DNA from: an uncultured Porphyromonadaceae bacterium
GTDB lineage: Bacteria; Bacteroidota; Bacteroidia; Bacteroidales; Muribaculaceae
Assembly (NCBI GenBank): GCA_947649495.1
Contig: CANSRU010000016.1
Span: forward strand, 1-54,768
Direction: 5' to 3'
DNA: 54,768 bases
Shown: one piece after another, positions 1-7,826 of the stretch
Position numbering within the stretch: the stretch's first letter is position 1
How the letters are laid out: every line of letters starts with the position of its first letter
Translations under genes and position numbers: made by a program
The notes under the pieces: generated by a model
The model's input: the letters and a program-made list of their open reading frames with translations, nothing else
Database searches by the model: none
Told to the model about the DNA's origin: nothing

Positions 1-962
1 ATCTCAATTCTATCATCGTATTGATAAAATTGAATAGGTCCATTACCTTCGTAATCACGGTGGCATACAGCATTCATAAGCAATTCTCGAATTGCCCATG
101 ATGGATAATCCACTATATTCTCTTCTCTCAGTGCACTTACCGGTACAGGGCGCTTCTTTGCTATCGTTGTCGATACAAAAGTGTCAAGCTGACTTAGTAC
201 GCTCATTAAATTGCCTGAAAACTTGTAATCGTTAGAGATGTCGGCACCTCTACCATCTCCTTCAAATCGCACATATTGTACGTATGCACCGGGCAATCTA
301 CGTTCTACATTGTTGCCAAACATCAATATACCGGCATATGTAGGACAATCATGCTTCATGTCATAGAAACCTAATGATTGAAGTTGAAGTCTAACGTTCC
401 TCTTGTCATTCTCAAGTACATCTTCCGGATATGCTTTAGGGAGATAGATTTGCTTGAACAAGCGCACATCCAAGTCGTCTATTGAACTATCAAGGCATGG
501 CATTGCATCAAATGTCTGCACATGAGATGCTCGCTTTTCATACAATTTCCGCTCATCATCTTCATTTGCCGTACCTCTGCGAGGCCCAACACGTACGCAT
601 ATCTTTCCTTTATATTTGACAGGAGGAAAATGTGCAGGCTGAACCTCAACAACAATAACAGAACCCTCGTCAAGATCAACCTTTTCAACTGTCATTGATG
701 GTTGCGGCTGGATATTACCCTCAGTACGAATAGAAGCAATGTTTTTAAGGAGAGAATCCGTTATTTTTATAGGTACGACATTCCCGGTTTTATCGTCAGC
801 TCCGATTATGAGATAGCCTGGTTTTTGATAATCAGGAAGGTCATTTGAGAAAGAGCAAATTGCCTCTCCGAATTTATCCATCTTATCTGTGGCTATAGTG
901 CGTTCAACCCTATCACTTTCCAAATCGGACAAGAGCCGTTGTAGTTCTTTCTTAGATATCAT
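1..962 (-). CDS. AlbA_2 / RecG-like ATP-binding protein, 3' end cut by window edge
   Basis: The reverse strand is open for 320 codons from an ATG at 962 to the left edge, so the C-terminus is missing. The N-terminal 130 residues look like the AlbA_2 (Schlafen-type) domain: GYLIIGADDKTGNVVPI, then a KGKICVRVGPRRGTA segment near residue 135. The last visible part, WAIRELLMNAVCHRDY, matches the start of the HATPase_c_4 region found in RecG-like AlbA_2 regulators. Proteins of this build are usually called putative transcriptional regulators or ATP-dependent helicase-like proteins. Their role is poorly defined and they are common in accessory and defence regions. A -7 box lies about 60 bp upstream. 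The gene is visibly AT-richer than the phytase next to it, which suggests accessory origin. Family assignment is fairly sure; function is not. Confidence 0.8.
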   Translation of the reverse strand, partial: MISKKELQRLLSDLESDRVERTIATDKMDKFGEAICSFSNDLPDYQKPGYLIIGADDKTGNVVPIKITDSLLKNIASIRTEGNIQPQPSMTVEKVDLDEGSVIVVEVQPAHFPPVKYKGKICVRVGPRRGTANEDDERKLYEKRASHVQTFDAMPCLDSSIDDLDVRLFKQIYLPKAYPEDVLENDKRNVRLQLQSLGFYDMKHDCPTYAGILMFGNNVERRLPGAYVQYVRFEGDGRGADISNDYKFSGNLMSVLSQLDTFVSTTIAKKRPVPVSALREENIVDYPSWAIRELLMNAVCHRDYEGNGPIQFYQYDDRIE

Positions 963-1017
963 TTTTTGTCATGTGTACGATGCTTGCAGAATATATAGTG
1001 CATTACATTGTCAGATA

Positions 1018-1025
1018 CAAATATA
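1018..1025 (-). promoter_or_regulatory. Bacteroidota promoter -7 box for the AlbA_2 gene
   Basis: TATATTTG on the minus strand fits TAnnTTTG. An ATTG sits 19 bp further upstream at 1045-1048, a fair -33 element. The start codon is about 55 nt downstream. Confidence 0.55.
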
Positions 1026-1111
1026 CAAAAATTTTGGTTTGCCTCAATCTGCTGTACTGAAAAAATGTGGGGCTGATAAAGATGATGATATGTGGCTGAT
1101 GGAGTGGTGGG

Positions 1112-2368
1112 TTACATAGGGAGGAGGGAGTGGAGGTAGGTGAGGGCGGTGGGCCAGGGGGTGTAGAGGGTGGTGGTGCCGGGGATGAGGGGTGTGGGGG
1201 TTTCGTTGAGGTCGGCGCGCAGGTAGTAGTGTCCGGTGTCGGAGCGGAAGAGAATAAGCTGGAGGTTGGCTGCCATGGGTACGATGTGGAAGTCGAGCCA
1301 GTGGAGGCCTACGGTGTCGAGGTTGTATGTGAGGTAGTGGCATCCGGGAAGGCGCATGAGCGACAGCAGGGGCATGAGTGTCTCGGCATGGCCGAAGCGG
1401 AGCCTGACGGTGGGTTTCCCTTCGGGTGAGGCTATGAATTGTTCGAATGTGTCTGTGAGGTCTTTGAGGAGGGGGGCCGCTATGTCGGCGGGCAGTGTGG
1501 ATATGGTCGAGGCGGAGTGGGTGAGGTATTGCTTGAGGTTGAAGGCGTTCCACAGGGAGTTGTATTCGGCGCGTGTGAGGTAGGGTGATATGTCGGTGTG
1601 TATACCCATGGCCTCAAGGCCGGCGAGTACAGAATATTCGGCGAGGGCTATTGTGTAGATTTCGGGCGATTCGTAGTCGAATTTATCGCCGAGCACTTTG
1701 CGGAGTGGCGACAGCGGAATGAACTGCCTATAATATTCGTGGAGCGGAGCGGTGATGGTGTCGCTGTTGACAAGGTGTTTGTAAGCTTTATTGTGGGAGA
1801 AAAAGCGCATCAGCGGGGAGAAGCGGGGGCCGCTCATGGCGTTTATCTCCACTTTGGGGTCGAGGCGCGAGAGCTGGTGTGTGAATTCGTACATGCTCAT
1901 AACGCAGCGTGGCACGTAGCTGCTGATGGCTGCGACGGTGTGTTCCTGGAAAAGCTCGGGATAGGAGGCATACATGCGGGCTGCAATGCCTTGCTGTTCG
2001 GCCATGCCGAGTGAGTCGAGGGCGCCCCAGCGTCCTGAGCTAAGCTCGCGCACGTTTTCGGCGAGGGCTTTGAGCCTGTATCCGAGGGGTGTTATGGAGC
2101 CTGCTTTCTGTGCGTCGGCCAGCGCTTTCAGCAGAACGTTGGTGTGGGAGGGGCCGGCGGGATAGCGTGCTCCGTGTCGTCCCACGTGGTTTATCATCAC
2201 GGGGGTGAGGGTGTCGGGATAGTTGAAGGCATGGCGGGGTGTGGGATAGGGTTTGGCGCTCCCGCGGCAGTCGTCCCACGGGTAGTCTGTGGCTGTGGGG
2301 TTAATAGCCAGTGTGGAGAGGATGCAGATAAAATATGCGGCTGCTGATAAGAGATGTCGGAGTGTCAT
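1112..2368 (-). CDS. MINPP-type histidine acid phosphatase (phytase), secreted
   Basis: This is a 418-residue histidine phosphatase of clade 2. The nucleophile motif RHGARYP is at residues 64-70 and the proton-donor motif is HAE at about 327-329. HAE rather than HD is the mark of the multiple inositol polyphosphate phosphatase (MINPP) type, which removes phosphates from phytate with loose positional specificity. I chose the ATG at 2368, 14 codons inside the longest frame, because it puts MTLRHLLSAAAYFICILSTLA at the start as a signal peptide; the enzyme should be periplasmic or surface-exposed. A weak -7 box (TATATTTA) lies at 2433-2440 on this strand. It stands alone, divergent from the TPR gene. 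A role in taking phosphate from dietary phytate is inference. Confidence 0.88.
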   Translation of the reverse strand: MTLRHLLSAAAYFICILSTLAINPTATDYPWDDCRGSAKPYPTPRHAFNYPDTLTPVMINHVGRHGARYPAGPSHTNVLLKALADAQKAGSITPLGYRLKALAENVRELSSGRWGALDSLGMAEQQGIAARMYASYPELFQEHTVAAISSYVPRCVMSMYEFTHQLSRLDPKVEINAMSGPRFSPLMRFFSHNKAYKHLVNSDTITAPLHEYYRQFIPLSPLRKVLGDKFDYESPEIYTIALAEYSVLAGLEAMGIHTDISPYLTRAEYNSLWNAFNLKQYLTHSASTISTLPADIAAPLLKDLTDTFEQFIASPEGKPTVRLRFGHAETLMPLLSLMRLPGCHYLTYNLDTVGLHWLDFHIVPMAANLQLILFRSDTGHYYLRADLNETPTPLIPGTTTLYTPWPTALTYLHSLLPM

Positions 2369-2391
2369 GGCTGTTTTTGGGTGTGATTTGT

Positions 2392-2399
2392 TATCTTTG
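2392..2399 (+). promoter_or_regulatory. -7 box for the small TPR gene
   Basis: TATCTTTG is an exact TAnnTTTG match, placing the start of transcription about 45 nt before the ATG at 2451. No convincing -33 element is visible. It overlaps the leader of the divergent phytase gene. Confidence 0.5.
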
Positions 2400-2450
2400 T
2401 ATTGTTGCACCGGATTTGTGTTGCGGTGTAGGTAAATATAAGTTGAAAAA

Positions 2451-2723
2451 ATGTCAGTTGAAACTCAAATAGATACCATTTTAAGAGATAACAATCAGGA
2501 GCGCGCGCTGGTTTTGATTAAGGAGTATGTGGATTCCCATCCGGACGATGGATATGCGTTGTTCTGTCTCGGCAAATTGTGGTGGCGTATGGGCGAACGT
2601 GCCAAGGCCACGTCATGCTACGCGCGGTCGGTGGCCATTGATCCTGACGGACCGGCGAAGGCGGCGCTCGAGATGGCTCGTTCGATAGAGGATTTTTTTA
2701 ATCCGGATCTTCTGAATCCGTGA
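2451..2723 (+). CDS. small TPR-repeat protein
   Basis: A 90-residue soluble protein with no signal peptide or membrane segment. Residues about 33-66 form one clear tetratricopeptide repeat (ALFCLGKLWWRMGERAKA followed by a second helix ending in AIDPD), with a partial repeat before it (ERALVLIKEYVDSHPDD). TPR proteins are helical scaffolds for protein contacts. With only one and a half repeats this one probably dimerises or binds a short peptide. Similar stand-alone TPR proteins of about this size are common in Bacteroidales. Partner and role are unknown. Confidence 0.8.
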   Translation: MSVETQIDTILRDNNQERALVLIKEYVDSHPDDGYALFCLGKLWWRMGERAKATSCYARSVAIDPDGPAKAALEMARSIEDFFNPDLLNP

Positions 2724-2744
2724 GTATTTGGGTGGCCTAACCTG

Positions 2745-2960
2745 TCAGGCGGCGAGCATGACGGGGCGGCTTTGGCTCCATCCCTGAGTGCCGTTGCGCA
2801 GGTCGAGGGTGGCGATGCCCATGAGGCCGGCGAGCAGTTTGCGCAGGTGGCATATTAGTTGTGCATACGAACCGATGCCGCTGAGCTGCATTGAGAGAAT
2901 CACGTTGCCGCGTTGGCGGACTGTGGCGAAAATTACGTCGGAGGAGTGGAACGAAATCAT
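2745..2960 (-). CDS. small uncharacterised protein (71 aa) with its own promoter
   Basis: A 71-residue frame beginning MISFHSSDVIFATVRQRGN and ending near NGTQGWSQSRPVMLAA. I recognise no domain; it has no signal peptide or membrane helix. Two things argue that it is real. A -7 box TAACTTTG lies 32 bp upstream on the same strand at 2992-2999, and the frame fills the gap between the TPR gene and gdhA. Competing frames of similar length over the same bases have odd compositions. I have an impression of similar small proteins in other Bacteroidales but cannot check it. Function unknown. Confidence 0.6.
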   Translation of the reverse strand: MISFHSSDVIFATVRQRGNVILSMQLSGIGSYAQLICHLRKLLAGLMGIATLDLRNGTQGWSQSRPVMLAA

Positions 2961-2991
2961 AATGTTGCGTGTATGTGATTAATTTACAATG

Positions 2992-2999
2992 CAAAGTTA
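2992..2999 (-). promoter_or_regulatory. -7 box for the 71-aa small gene
   Basis: TAACTTTG on the minus strand, an exact match to TAnnTTTG, about 32 bp before the ATG at 2960. It points away from gdhA and has no other gene to serve. Confidence 0.55.
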
Positions 3000-3050
3000 T
3001 GATTCGTATGGGCGAGATTGTGGCACAGCTAATTTAAATATGGTAAAAGA

Positions 3051-3081
3051 CAAGGGCGCGACTATCAAAGCCGTGCCCTTG
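3051..3081 (-). terminator. terminator hairpin after gdhA
   Basis: Arms CAAGGGC (3051-3057) and GCCCTTG (3075-3081) pair, and four T residues follow on the minus strand. It lies about 50 nt beyond the gdhA stop codon. Confidence 0.6.
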
Positions 3082-3133
3082 CCCTGTTCCGGCGATGAGG
3101 CCGGTGGTAATGTGATGTTATGTGTGTGCCGGG

Positions 3134-4471
3134 TTAAAGTATACCTTGTGCCATCATGGCCCGTGCCACTTTCATAAAGCCAGCCACGTTAGCACCTTTT
3201 ACATAGTTTATATAACCATCTTTTTCTTTACCGAACAGTTCGCACTGGTGGTGTATCTCGGCCATAATTTCCTTGAGCCGTGCATCGACTTCGGCAGCTG
3301 TCCACGACAGTTTCTGTGAGTTCTGCGCCATTTCAAGTCCCGATACGGACACGCCACCGGCATTGGCCGCTTTGCCGGGAGCATAGAGTATGCGTGCGGC
3401 GAGGAATTCCTTTATGGCTTCGGGGGTGGATGGCATGTTGGCTCCTTCGCTCACGGCTATACAGCCCTGGGCGAGCAGGGCGCGTGCATCGTCGCCATCG
3501 ATTTCGTTCTGTGTGGCCGAAGGCATGGCAATGTCGCATTTGACGCGCATCCATGGGCGTTCGCCGGGGAAATATTCGCATCCGTATTCCTCGGCAAATT
3601 CGCGTATGCGGCCACGGTATATGTTTTTGAGTTTGAAGATGTAGTCGAGTTGCTCACGTGTTATTCCTTCGGGTACGTATATTGTGCCGTCGCTGTCGCT
3701 CATGGACACTACCTTGGCTCCGAGTTGCAGGAGCTTCTCGGCGGTGTAGGTGGCTACGTTGCCGGAGCCTGATATGGCCACCCGTTTGTCCTTGATGTCG
3801 ATGCCGCGGGTGGCGAGCATTGAGAGCAGGAAGTAGACATTGCCGTAGCCTGTGGCTTCGGGGCGAATGAGCGAGCCGCCGAATTCGCGTCCCTTTCCGG
3901 TGAATGTACCTGTGAATTCGCGCGCCATTTTTTTGTACCATCCGTACATGTACCCGACTTCGCGTCCGCCCACGCCAATGTCGCCCGCAGGGACATCGGT
4001 GTCCGGGCCTATCTGACGCCAAAGTTCGGTGATGAAAGCCTGACAGAATCTCATAACCTCCATGTCGCTCTTGCCTCGCGGCGAGAAGTCGCTGCCACCT
4101 TTCGCGCCTCCCATGGCCAATGTGGTGAGCGAGTTCTTGAACGTCTGCTCGAAGGCAAGGAATTTGAGAATGGATTGGTTGACCGACGAATGGAAGCGGA
4201 TGCCGCCCTTGTAGGGTCCGATTGCATTGGAGTGCTGGATGCGGTAGCCCATGTTGTTCTGCACCTTTCCGCTGTCGTCCACCCACGATACGCGGAAGGA
4301 GTAGATGCGGTCGGGGATGCAGAGCCGCTCGATAAGATTGTAGCGTTCGAATTCGGGATATTCGTTGTAGACATCTTCGATTGAGGTCACCACCTCTTCC
4401 ACTGCCTGAAGATATTCCGGTTCGTTGGGAAACCGCCGCTGCAAGTCGGCTAATAGTTCTGCTGCTTTCAT
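3134..4471 (-). CDS. gdhA: NADP-type glutamate dehydrogenase
   Basis: A 445-residue hexameric-type glutamate dehydrogenase, the usual length. It interconverts 2-oxoglutarate plus ammonia and glutamate in the cytoplasm and is a main route of ammonia assimilation in Bacteroidales. Seen directly: the substrate-binding segment SNAIGPYKGGIRFH (residues 81-94, lysine 88), GGAKGGSDF (121-129, catalytic-site lysine 124), and PAGDIGVGGRE (161-171, aspartate 164). A Rossmann segment ISGSGNVATYTAEKL follows near residue 235. The start at 4471 fits the family. The gene is monocistronic, with a promoter at 4531-4538 and a terminator at 3051-3081. Preference for NADP is inferred from family resemblance, not from a decisive residue. 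Confidence 0.96.
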   Translation of the reverse strand: MKAAELLADLQRRFPNEPEYLQAVEEVVTSIEDVYNEYPEFERYNLIERLCIPDRIYSFRVSWVDDSGKVQNNMGYRIQHSNAIGPYKGGIRFHSSVNQSILKFLAFEQTFKNSLTTLAMGGAKGGSDFSPRGKSDMEVMRFCQAFITELWRQIGPDTDVPAGDIGVGGREVGYMYGWYKKMAREFTGTFTGKGREFGGSLIRPEATGYGNVYFLLSMLATRGIDIKDKRVAISGSGNVATYTAEKLLQLGAKVVSMSDSDGTIYVPEGITREQLDYIFKLKNIYRGRIREFAEEYGCEYFPGERPWMRVKCDIAMPSATQNEIDGDDARALLAQGCIAVSEGANMPSTPEAIKEFLAARILYAPGKAANAGGVSVSGLEMAQNSQKLSWTAAEVDARLKEIMAEIHHQCELFGKEKDGYINYVKGANVAGFMKVARAMMAQGIL

Positions 4472-4530
4472 TTGTAATAAAACCTAACTGAAATTGTAAC
4501 TATTTGTAAAATATTTTGCTTTTATGCTTG

Positions 4531-4538
4531 CAAATTTA
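4531..4538 (-). promoter_or_regulatory. gdhA promoter -7 box
   Basis: TAAATTTG on the minus strand matches TAnnTTTG, with CTTG exactly 19 bp upstream (4558-4561) as the -33 element. This gives a leader of about 50 nt before the gdhA ATG. Confidence 0.65.
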
Positions 4539-4764
4539 CAACAATAATTGCTATTTGCAAGAAAAAGTGATAAAATTATTTGATGATATTCCCTAAGGTA
4601 TGCAAAAATGTAGCCACCGGGAGTTCGCCCGATGGATATGTTTTTGTTTAAAATTATCAAATCGGATGAATAATATATTGAGTATATATCTACTTTTGAG
4701 GAATTACTCAAATTGTAACTGTTCACGCAATCTTAAATGGTGGGTGGGAATAAATAAAATTTCA

Positions 4765-4772
4765 TAACTTCG
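4765..4772 (+). promoter_or_regulatory. near-consensus -7 box for the DUF1016 gene
   Basis: TAACTTCG differs from TAnnTTTG at one base and lies 40 bp before the ATG at 4813. No clear -33 element is visible. Confidence 0.4.
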
Positions 4773-4812
4773 CAATAGCAAAACATGACCAACTTCTTCA
4801 TTCTGACAAATC

Positions 4813-5481
4813 ATGAGTAAGCTTATAAAAACTGATGCCGACTACTCCCGGTGGATACAGGAGTTGAAAGACCGATACAGATGCGCCCAAATAAAAGCTG
4901 CTACACGCGTTAACCAAGAGTTGCTACGCTTCTATTGGTCGGTTGGGCGTGACATTGTTGCTCGTGACGCTGAAAACAAATACGGCTCCGGATTTTATAA
5001 AAATCTCAGTCAGGATTTGAAAGATGCTTTGCCCGAATCCGATGGTTTCTCCCGGCAAAATCTTCAATACATGAAGAAGATGTATCTGTTTTACAGACAG
5101 GCTCATACAAATTGCCAACAAGTTGTTGGCAATTCTGAAAGCGAGATGTGCCAACAACTTGTTGGCGATTTTATCTTCTTAGTTCCGTGGGGACATCATT
5201 GCACCATTATTGACACATATTTTGAGGATGGCAATCTAGATGCGGCGATATTCTATTTGAAGAAAACCGTAGAGGATGGCTGGTCGCGGAATGTCTTGAA
5301 AACATTCATTGACAGTGGTCTTCATCTTCGTCAGGGTAAAGCTCAGTCAAGTTTCTCACGCCTGCTGCCGGCTCCAAACAGCGACCTCGCACAGGAGATT
5401 ACACGAGATACATATATCTTCGACTTTACCGAAATGACAGAGCCGTACAAGGAGCGCGAACTGAAAAAGGCTTTACTTTAA
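4813..5481 (+). CDS. DUF1016 (YhcG-like) protein, N-terminal part of a split nuclease
   Basis: A 222-residue frame that matches the N-terminal DUF1016 region: RFYWSVGRDIV, a YGSGFYKNLSQDLK segment, SRQNLQYMKKMYLFY, and PWGHHCTIID near residue 135. It ends at EPYKERELKKALL and then TAA. The next frame begins with ATG sharing the last A of that stop (TAATG) and continues the same family, so an intact homologue would read straight through. The part upstream of PWGHH contains two copies of one palindrome (see repeats), which encode CQQVVG and CQQLVG. DUF1016 proteins are PD-(D/E)xK nucleases of uncertain role, often near restriction-modification or mobile genes. This half lacks the catalytic residues. 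It is either one half of a frameshifted gene or a coupled two-subunit form. Confidence 0.8.
   Translation: MSKLIKTDADYSRWIQELKDRYRCAQIKAATRVNQELLRFYWSVGRDIVARDAENKYGSGFYKNLSQDLKDALPESDGFSRQNLQYMKKMYLFYRQAHTNCQQVVGNSESEMCQQLVGDFIFLVPWGHHCTIIDTYFEDGNLDAAIFYLKKTVEDGWSRNVLKTFIDSGLHLRQGKAQSSFSRLLPAPNSDLAQEITRDTYIFDFTEMTEPYKERELKKALL
5110..5134. repeat. 25-bp perfect palindrome inside the DUF1016 gene
   Basis: The arm AATTGCCAACAA (5110-5121) is followed by one central G and its exact reverse complement (5123-5134). The core GCCAACAA-G-TTGTTGGC recurs at 5150-5166. It is in the coding frame and encodes NCQQVVGN. Confidence 0.85.
5150..5166. repeat. second copy of the palindrome core (17 bp)
   Basis: GCCAACAA, a central C, then TTGTTGGC. 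It is identical to the core of the copy at 5114-5130 except that the central base is the complement, so each copy reads as the other on the opposite strand. It encodes CQQLVG and is 36 bp (12 codons) from the first copy, so the frame is kept. Confidence 0.85.
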
Positions 5482-5894
5482 TGGATAACATCTCCCGCTT
5501 TCTTCTGGAATTAGGTTCGGGCTTTGCATACGTTGGTCAGGAATATAGGTTGAAAATTGGTCATACCGAGAAATTCATAGACCTGCTGTTTTACAATATC
5601 CGCCTACACGCTTATTGTGTGATTGAGGTAAAGACCGGGACATTCGACTCCGGTGACATCGGACAGCTCGGCACATATATGACCGCTGTCAATCATCTTG
5701 TAAAGACCGAACAGGATAATCCCACCATCGGGCTGCTTATATGCAAAGATAAAGACAATGTGCTTGCCCAATATGCACTTGAATCATCCTCTCAGCCAAT
5801 CGGTGTCGCTGAATTTCAGATGACAAAATTCATCCCCGATGAATTCAAAAGCACCCTACCAACCATCGAGGACATAGAAACAGAGTTGAAATAA
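5481..5894 (+). CDS. DUF1016 nuclease, C-terminal PD-(D/E)xK part
   Basis: A 137-residue frame that begins MDNISRFLLELGSGFAYVG and carries the DUF1016 catalytic core: KFIDLLFYNIRL supplies the aspartate and CVIEVKTG the ExK pair, spaced as in this PD-(D/E)xK family. It ends soon after PDEFKSTLPTIEDIETELK, the normal end of the family. In intact members the ALxDN(I/L) junction is continuous; here two extra bases (modulo 3) put this half in the -1 frame relative to the upstream half. The ATG overlapping the stop of the first frame could allow re-initiation, so a two-chain enzyme is possible. The catalytic residues are intact and there are no internal stops, which argues that any break is recent or tolerated. 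Confidence 0.8.
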   Translation: MDNISRFLLELGSGFAYVGQEYRLKIGHTEKFIDLLFYNIRLHAYCVIEVKTGTFDSGDIGQLGTYMTAVNHLVKTEQDNPTIGLLICKDKDNVLAQYALESSSQPIGVAEFQMTKFIPDEFKSTLPTIEDIETELK

Positions 5895-5960
5895 CCTGCA
5901 TTTTGCGGATTGTCTTTATCTTGAAATGTATGCTCTCTTGACAATGTTCATTTTACAAAA

Positions 5961-5982
5961 TTGAAATAGTTCACTATTTCAA
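5961..5982 (-). terminator. hairpin at the convergent end of the DUF1016 and ClC genes
   Basis: A 9-bp perfect stem, TTGAAATAG / CTATTTCAA, with loop TTCA; four T residues follow on the minus strand. It most likely ends the tsaC - sugar transferase - ClC operon. Confidence 0.5.
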
Positions 5983-6023
5983 CGTCGGAGGCAATGTTTG
6001 TTTTGCTAACTATGGGGGTGTAA

Positions 6024-7826
6024 TCAGTCTTCGGAGTAGTGGCGGAGCACGCGGCGGTAGGAGTTGAAGATTTTTGATTTTGAGACGAAGCCCACGTATT
6101 TGTCGCCATCGACCACCGGCAGGTTCCATGCTCCGGTCACGTCGAATGTCTTCATCACCTGTTCCATGTTCTGGTTGATGTCAATCACGGCAGGGGGTGA
6201 GCTCATAAAGGTTTCCACTTTCATGCGGCGGTAGAGGTCGGGGCGAAACATTATGTTGCGGATGTCGTCGAGCAGCACTACGCCGATGAGCCGGTTGTCG
6301 CTATCGATTACCGGAAAGAGGTTGCGGTTGGACAGGGAGATTACTTTCACCATTTCGCGCAGGTCCATCTCCGGGCTTACGCAATGGAAGTCTGTCTCGA
6401 TAACATTGCTGATTTTCAGAAGTGTGAGCACGGCTTTGTCCTTATGGTGAGTGAGGAGTTCTCCGCGCTGGGCAAGACGCATGGCGTAGATGCTGTAAGG
6501 CTCGAAATACTTTATGGTGAAGTAAGAGAGTGCCGAAACAATGAGGAGCGGAAGGAACAGTGAGTAGCCACCGGTGAGTTCGGCCGTGAGGAACATGCCC
6601 ATAAGAGGTGCGTGCATCACACCTGCCATCACACCTGCCATGCCGAGGAGCGCGAAATTCTTCACCGAGAGGTCGAGCCCGAAAATGCTGTTGATTGAGT
6701 AGGCGAACAGGAATCCGGCCATACATCCTACGAATAGCGACGGTGCGAATGTTCCGCCTACACCGCCGGCACCGTTGGTGGCCGATGTGGCGAATGCTTT
6801 TGTCACGGTGATTGATGCGACGAAGAGAATGATGAAGAGGACGGAGTCGCGGTCGGAGTAGAAAATAGAGCTGTTGAGTATGGCCGATGTGTCGCCGCTC
6901 AGCAGGGAGATTATGGCTCCGTAGCCTTCGCCATAGAGCGGCGGGAATAGGAATACGAGACCGGAAAGGATGAGTGCTCCGGTGCCGTAGCGCCGCCAGG
7001 GGCTTTTGATGCGGCGGAACATATTTTCCATCATGTTAAGCACCCGGGTGAAGTAGAGTGACACCAGTCCGCAGAACACGCCGAGAATTATCACGTAAGG
7101 GATTCTTGCCATGACGAACGGCTCGCTCTGCATGAAGAAAAATTCGGCGTCGTAACCGGTAAGTGTATATGCCACAGTGGCTCCGGTGATTGAGGCTATA
7201 AGCAGGGGCATTACCGATACGGTGGTGAGGTCTATCATAAGGACCTCCAGGGTGAAAAGCATGCCGGCGATGGGAGCCTTGAATATGCCAGCTATGCCGG
7301 CTGCCGCACCGCACCCTACAAGAATCATCAGTACCCGCGGTGACATGCGGAACGCTTGCCCGACCGTGGAGCCTATGGCGGCTCCTGTGGCCACGATGGG
7401 GCCTTCGGCGCCGACCGAGCCTCCGAATCCGATGGTTATGGAGCTGGATATCAGCGAGGAGTACATATTGTGCCGTTTGAGCCGGCTTTTATTCTGGGAG
7501 ATTGCATACAGCACTCTCGTAACGCCATGGGCTATGTTGTCGCGGACCACATAACGCACAAACAGCATGGTTATGAGCACTCCCACAGCGGGATATATGA
7601 TGTAAAACAAGTTGCCCTCGGTGACGGTGAAGTGGGAAGTGAGCTGATGGGATATGAAGTGGATAAGCCCTTTCAGCGCCAGGGCGGCGAACCCGCCGAG
7701 CATGCCCACGATGAGCGAGAGTATCACCACCATGGTCTTTTCCTTGACGTGTTTTTCACGCCAATGCTGGACACGGGCCACGGCTGTGGTTGCAATCTGC
7801 GATATGTTGGTAAGTAGTTTTGTCAT
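6024..7826 (-). CDS. ClC-family chloride channel/transporter with C-terminal CBS pair
   Basis: 600 residues: a ClC membrane core to about residue 445 and two CBS domains at about 455-590. The core shows GFGGSVGAEGPIVATG near 133-148, equivalent to the GREGP motif, with glutamate 141 in the position of the gating glutamate. GGVGGTFAPSLFVG matches the GGIFAP helix further on. Keeping the gating glutamate is compatible with either H+/Cl- exchange or a gated channel. The first selectivity motif (GSGIP) is not recognisable; the matching stretch reads DNIAHGVTRVL. CBS pairs usually bind adenine nucleotides and regulate transport. The ATG overlaps the stop of the sugar transferase gene as ATGA, so translation is probably coupled. 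Ion and direction are not proven. Confidence 0.9.
   Translation of the reverse strand: MTKLLTNISQIATTAVARVQHWREKHVKEKTMVVILSLIVGMLGGFAALALKGLIHFISHQLTSHFTVTEGNLFYIIYPAVGVLITMLFVRYVVRDNIAHGVTRVLYAISQNKSRLKRHNMYSSLISSSITIGFGGSVGAEGPIVATGAAIGSTVGQAFRMSPRVLMILVGCGAAAGIAGIFKAPIAGMLFTLEVLMIDLTTVSVMPLLIASITGATVAYTLTGYDAEFFFMQSEPFVMARIPYVIILGVFCGLVSLYFTRVLNMMENMFRRIKSPWRRYGTGALILSGLVFLFPPLYGEGYGAIISLLSGDTSAILNSSIFYSDRDSVLFIILFVASITVTKAFATSATNGAGGVGGTFAPSLFVGCMAGFLFAYSINSIFGLDLSVKNFALLGMAGVMAGVMHAPLMGMFLTAELTGGYSLFLPLLIVSALSYFTIKYFEPYSIYAMRLAQRGELLTHHKDKAVLTLLKISNVIETDFHCVSPEMDLREMVKVISLSNRNLFPVIDSDNRLIGVVLLDDIRNIMFRPDLYRRMKVETFMSSPPAVIDINQNMEQVMKTFDVTGAWNLPVVDGDKYVGFVSKSKIFNSYRRVLRHYSED

Larger units (their letters stand above)
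4472..4812. other. divergent intergenic region between gdhA and the DUF1016 nuclease
   Basis: 341 bp of AT-rich sequence between two divergent genes. It holds the gdhA -7 box (4531-4538) and a near-consensus -7 box (4765-4772) for the nuclease gene. A short inverted repeat, CCGGGAGTTCGCCCGATGG near 4618-4636, may form a weak hairpin. I see no credible gene here. Confidence 0.7.

Noticed and set aside
2737-2994. 85-codon frame (Arg/His/Pro-rich) overlapping the 71-aa small gene
   Set aside because: It has a low-complexity composition typical of a shifted frame and would start inside the promoter of the 71-aa gene.
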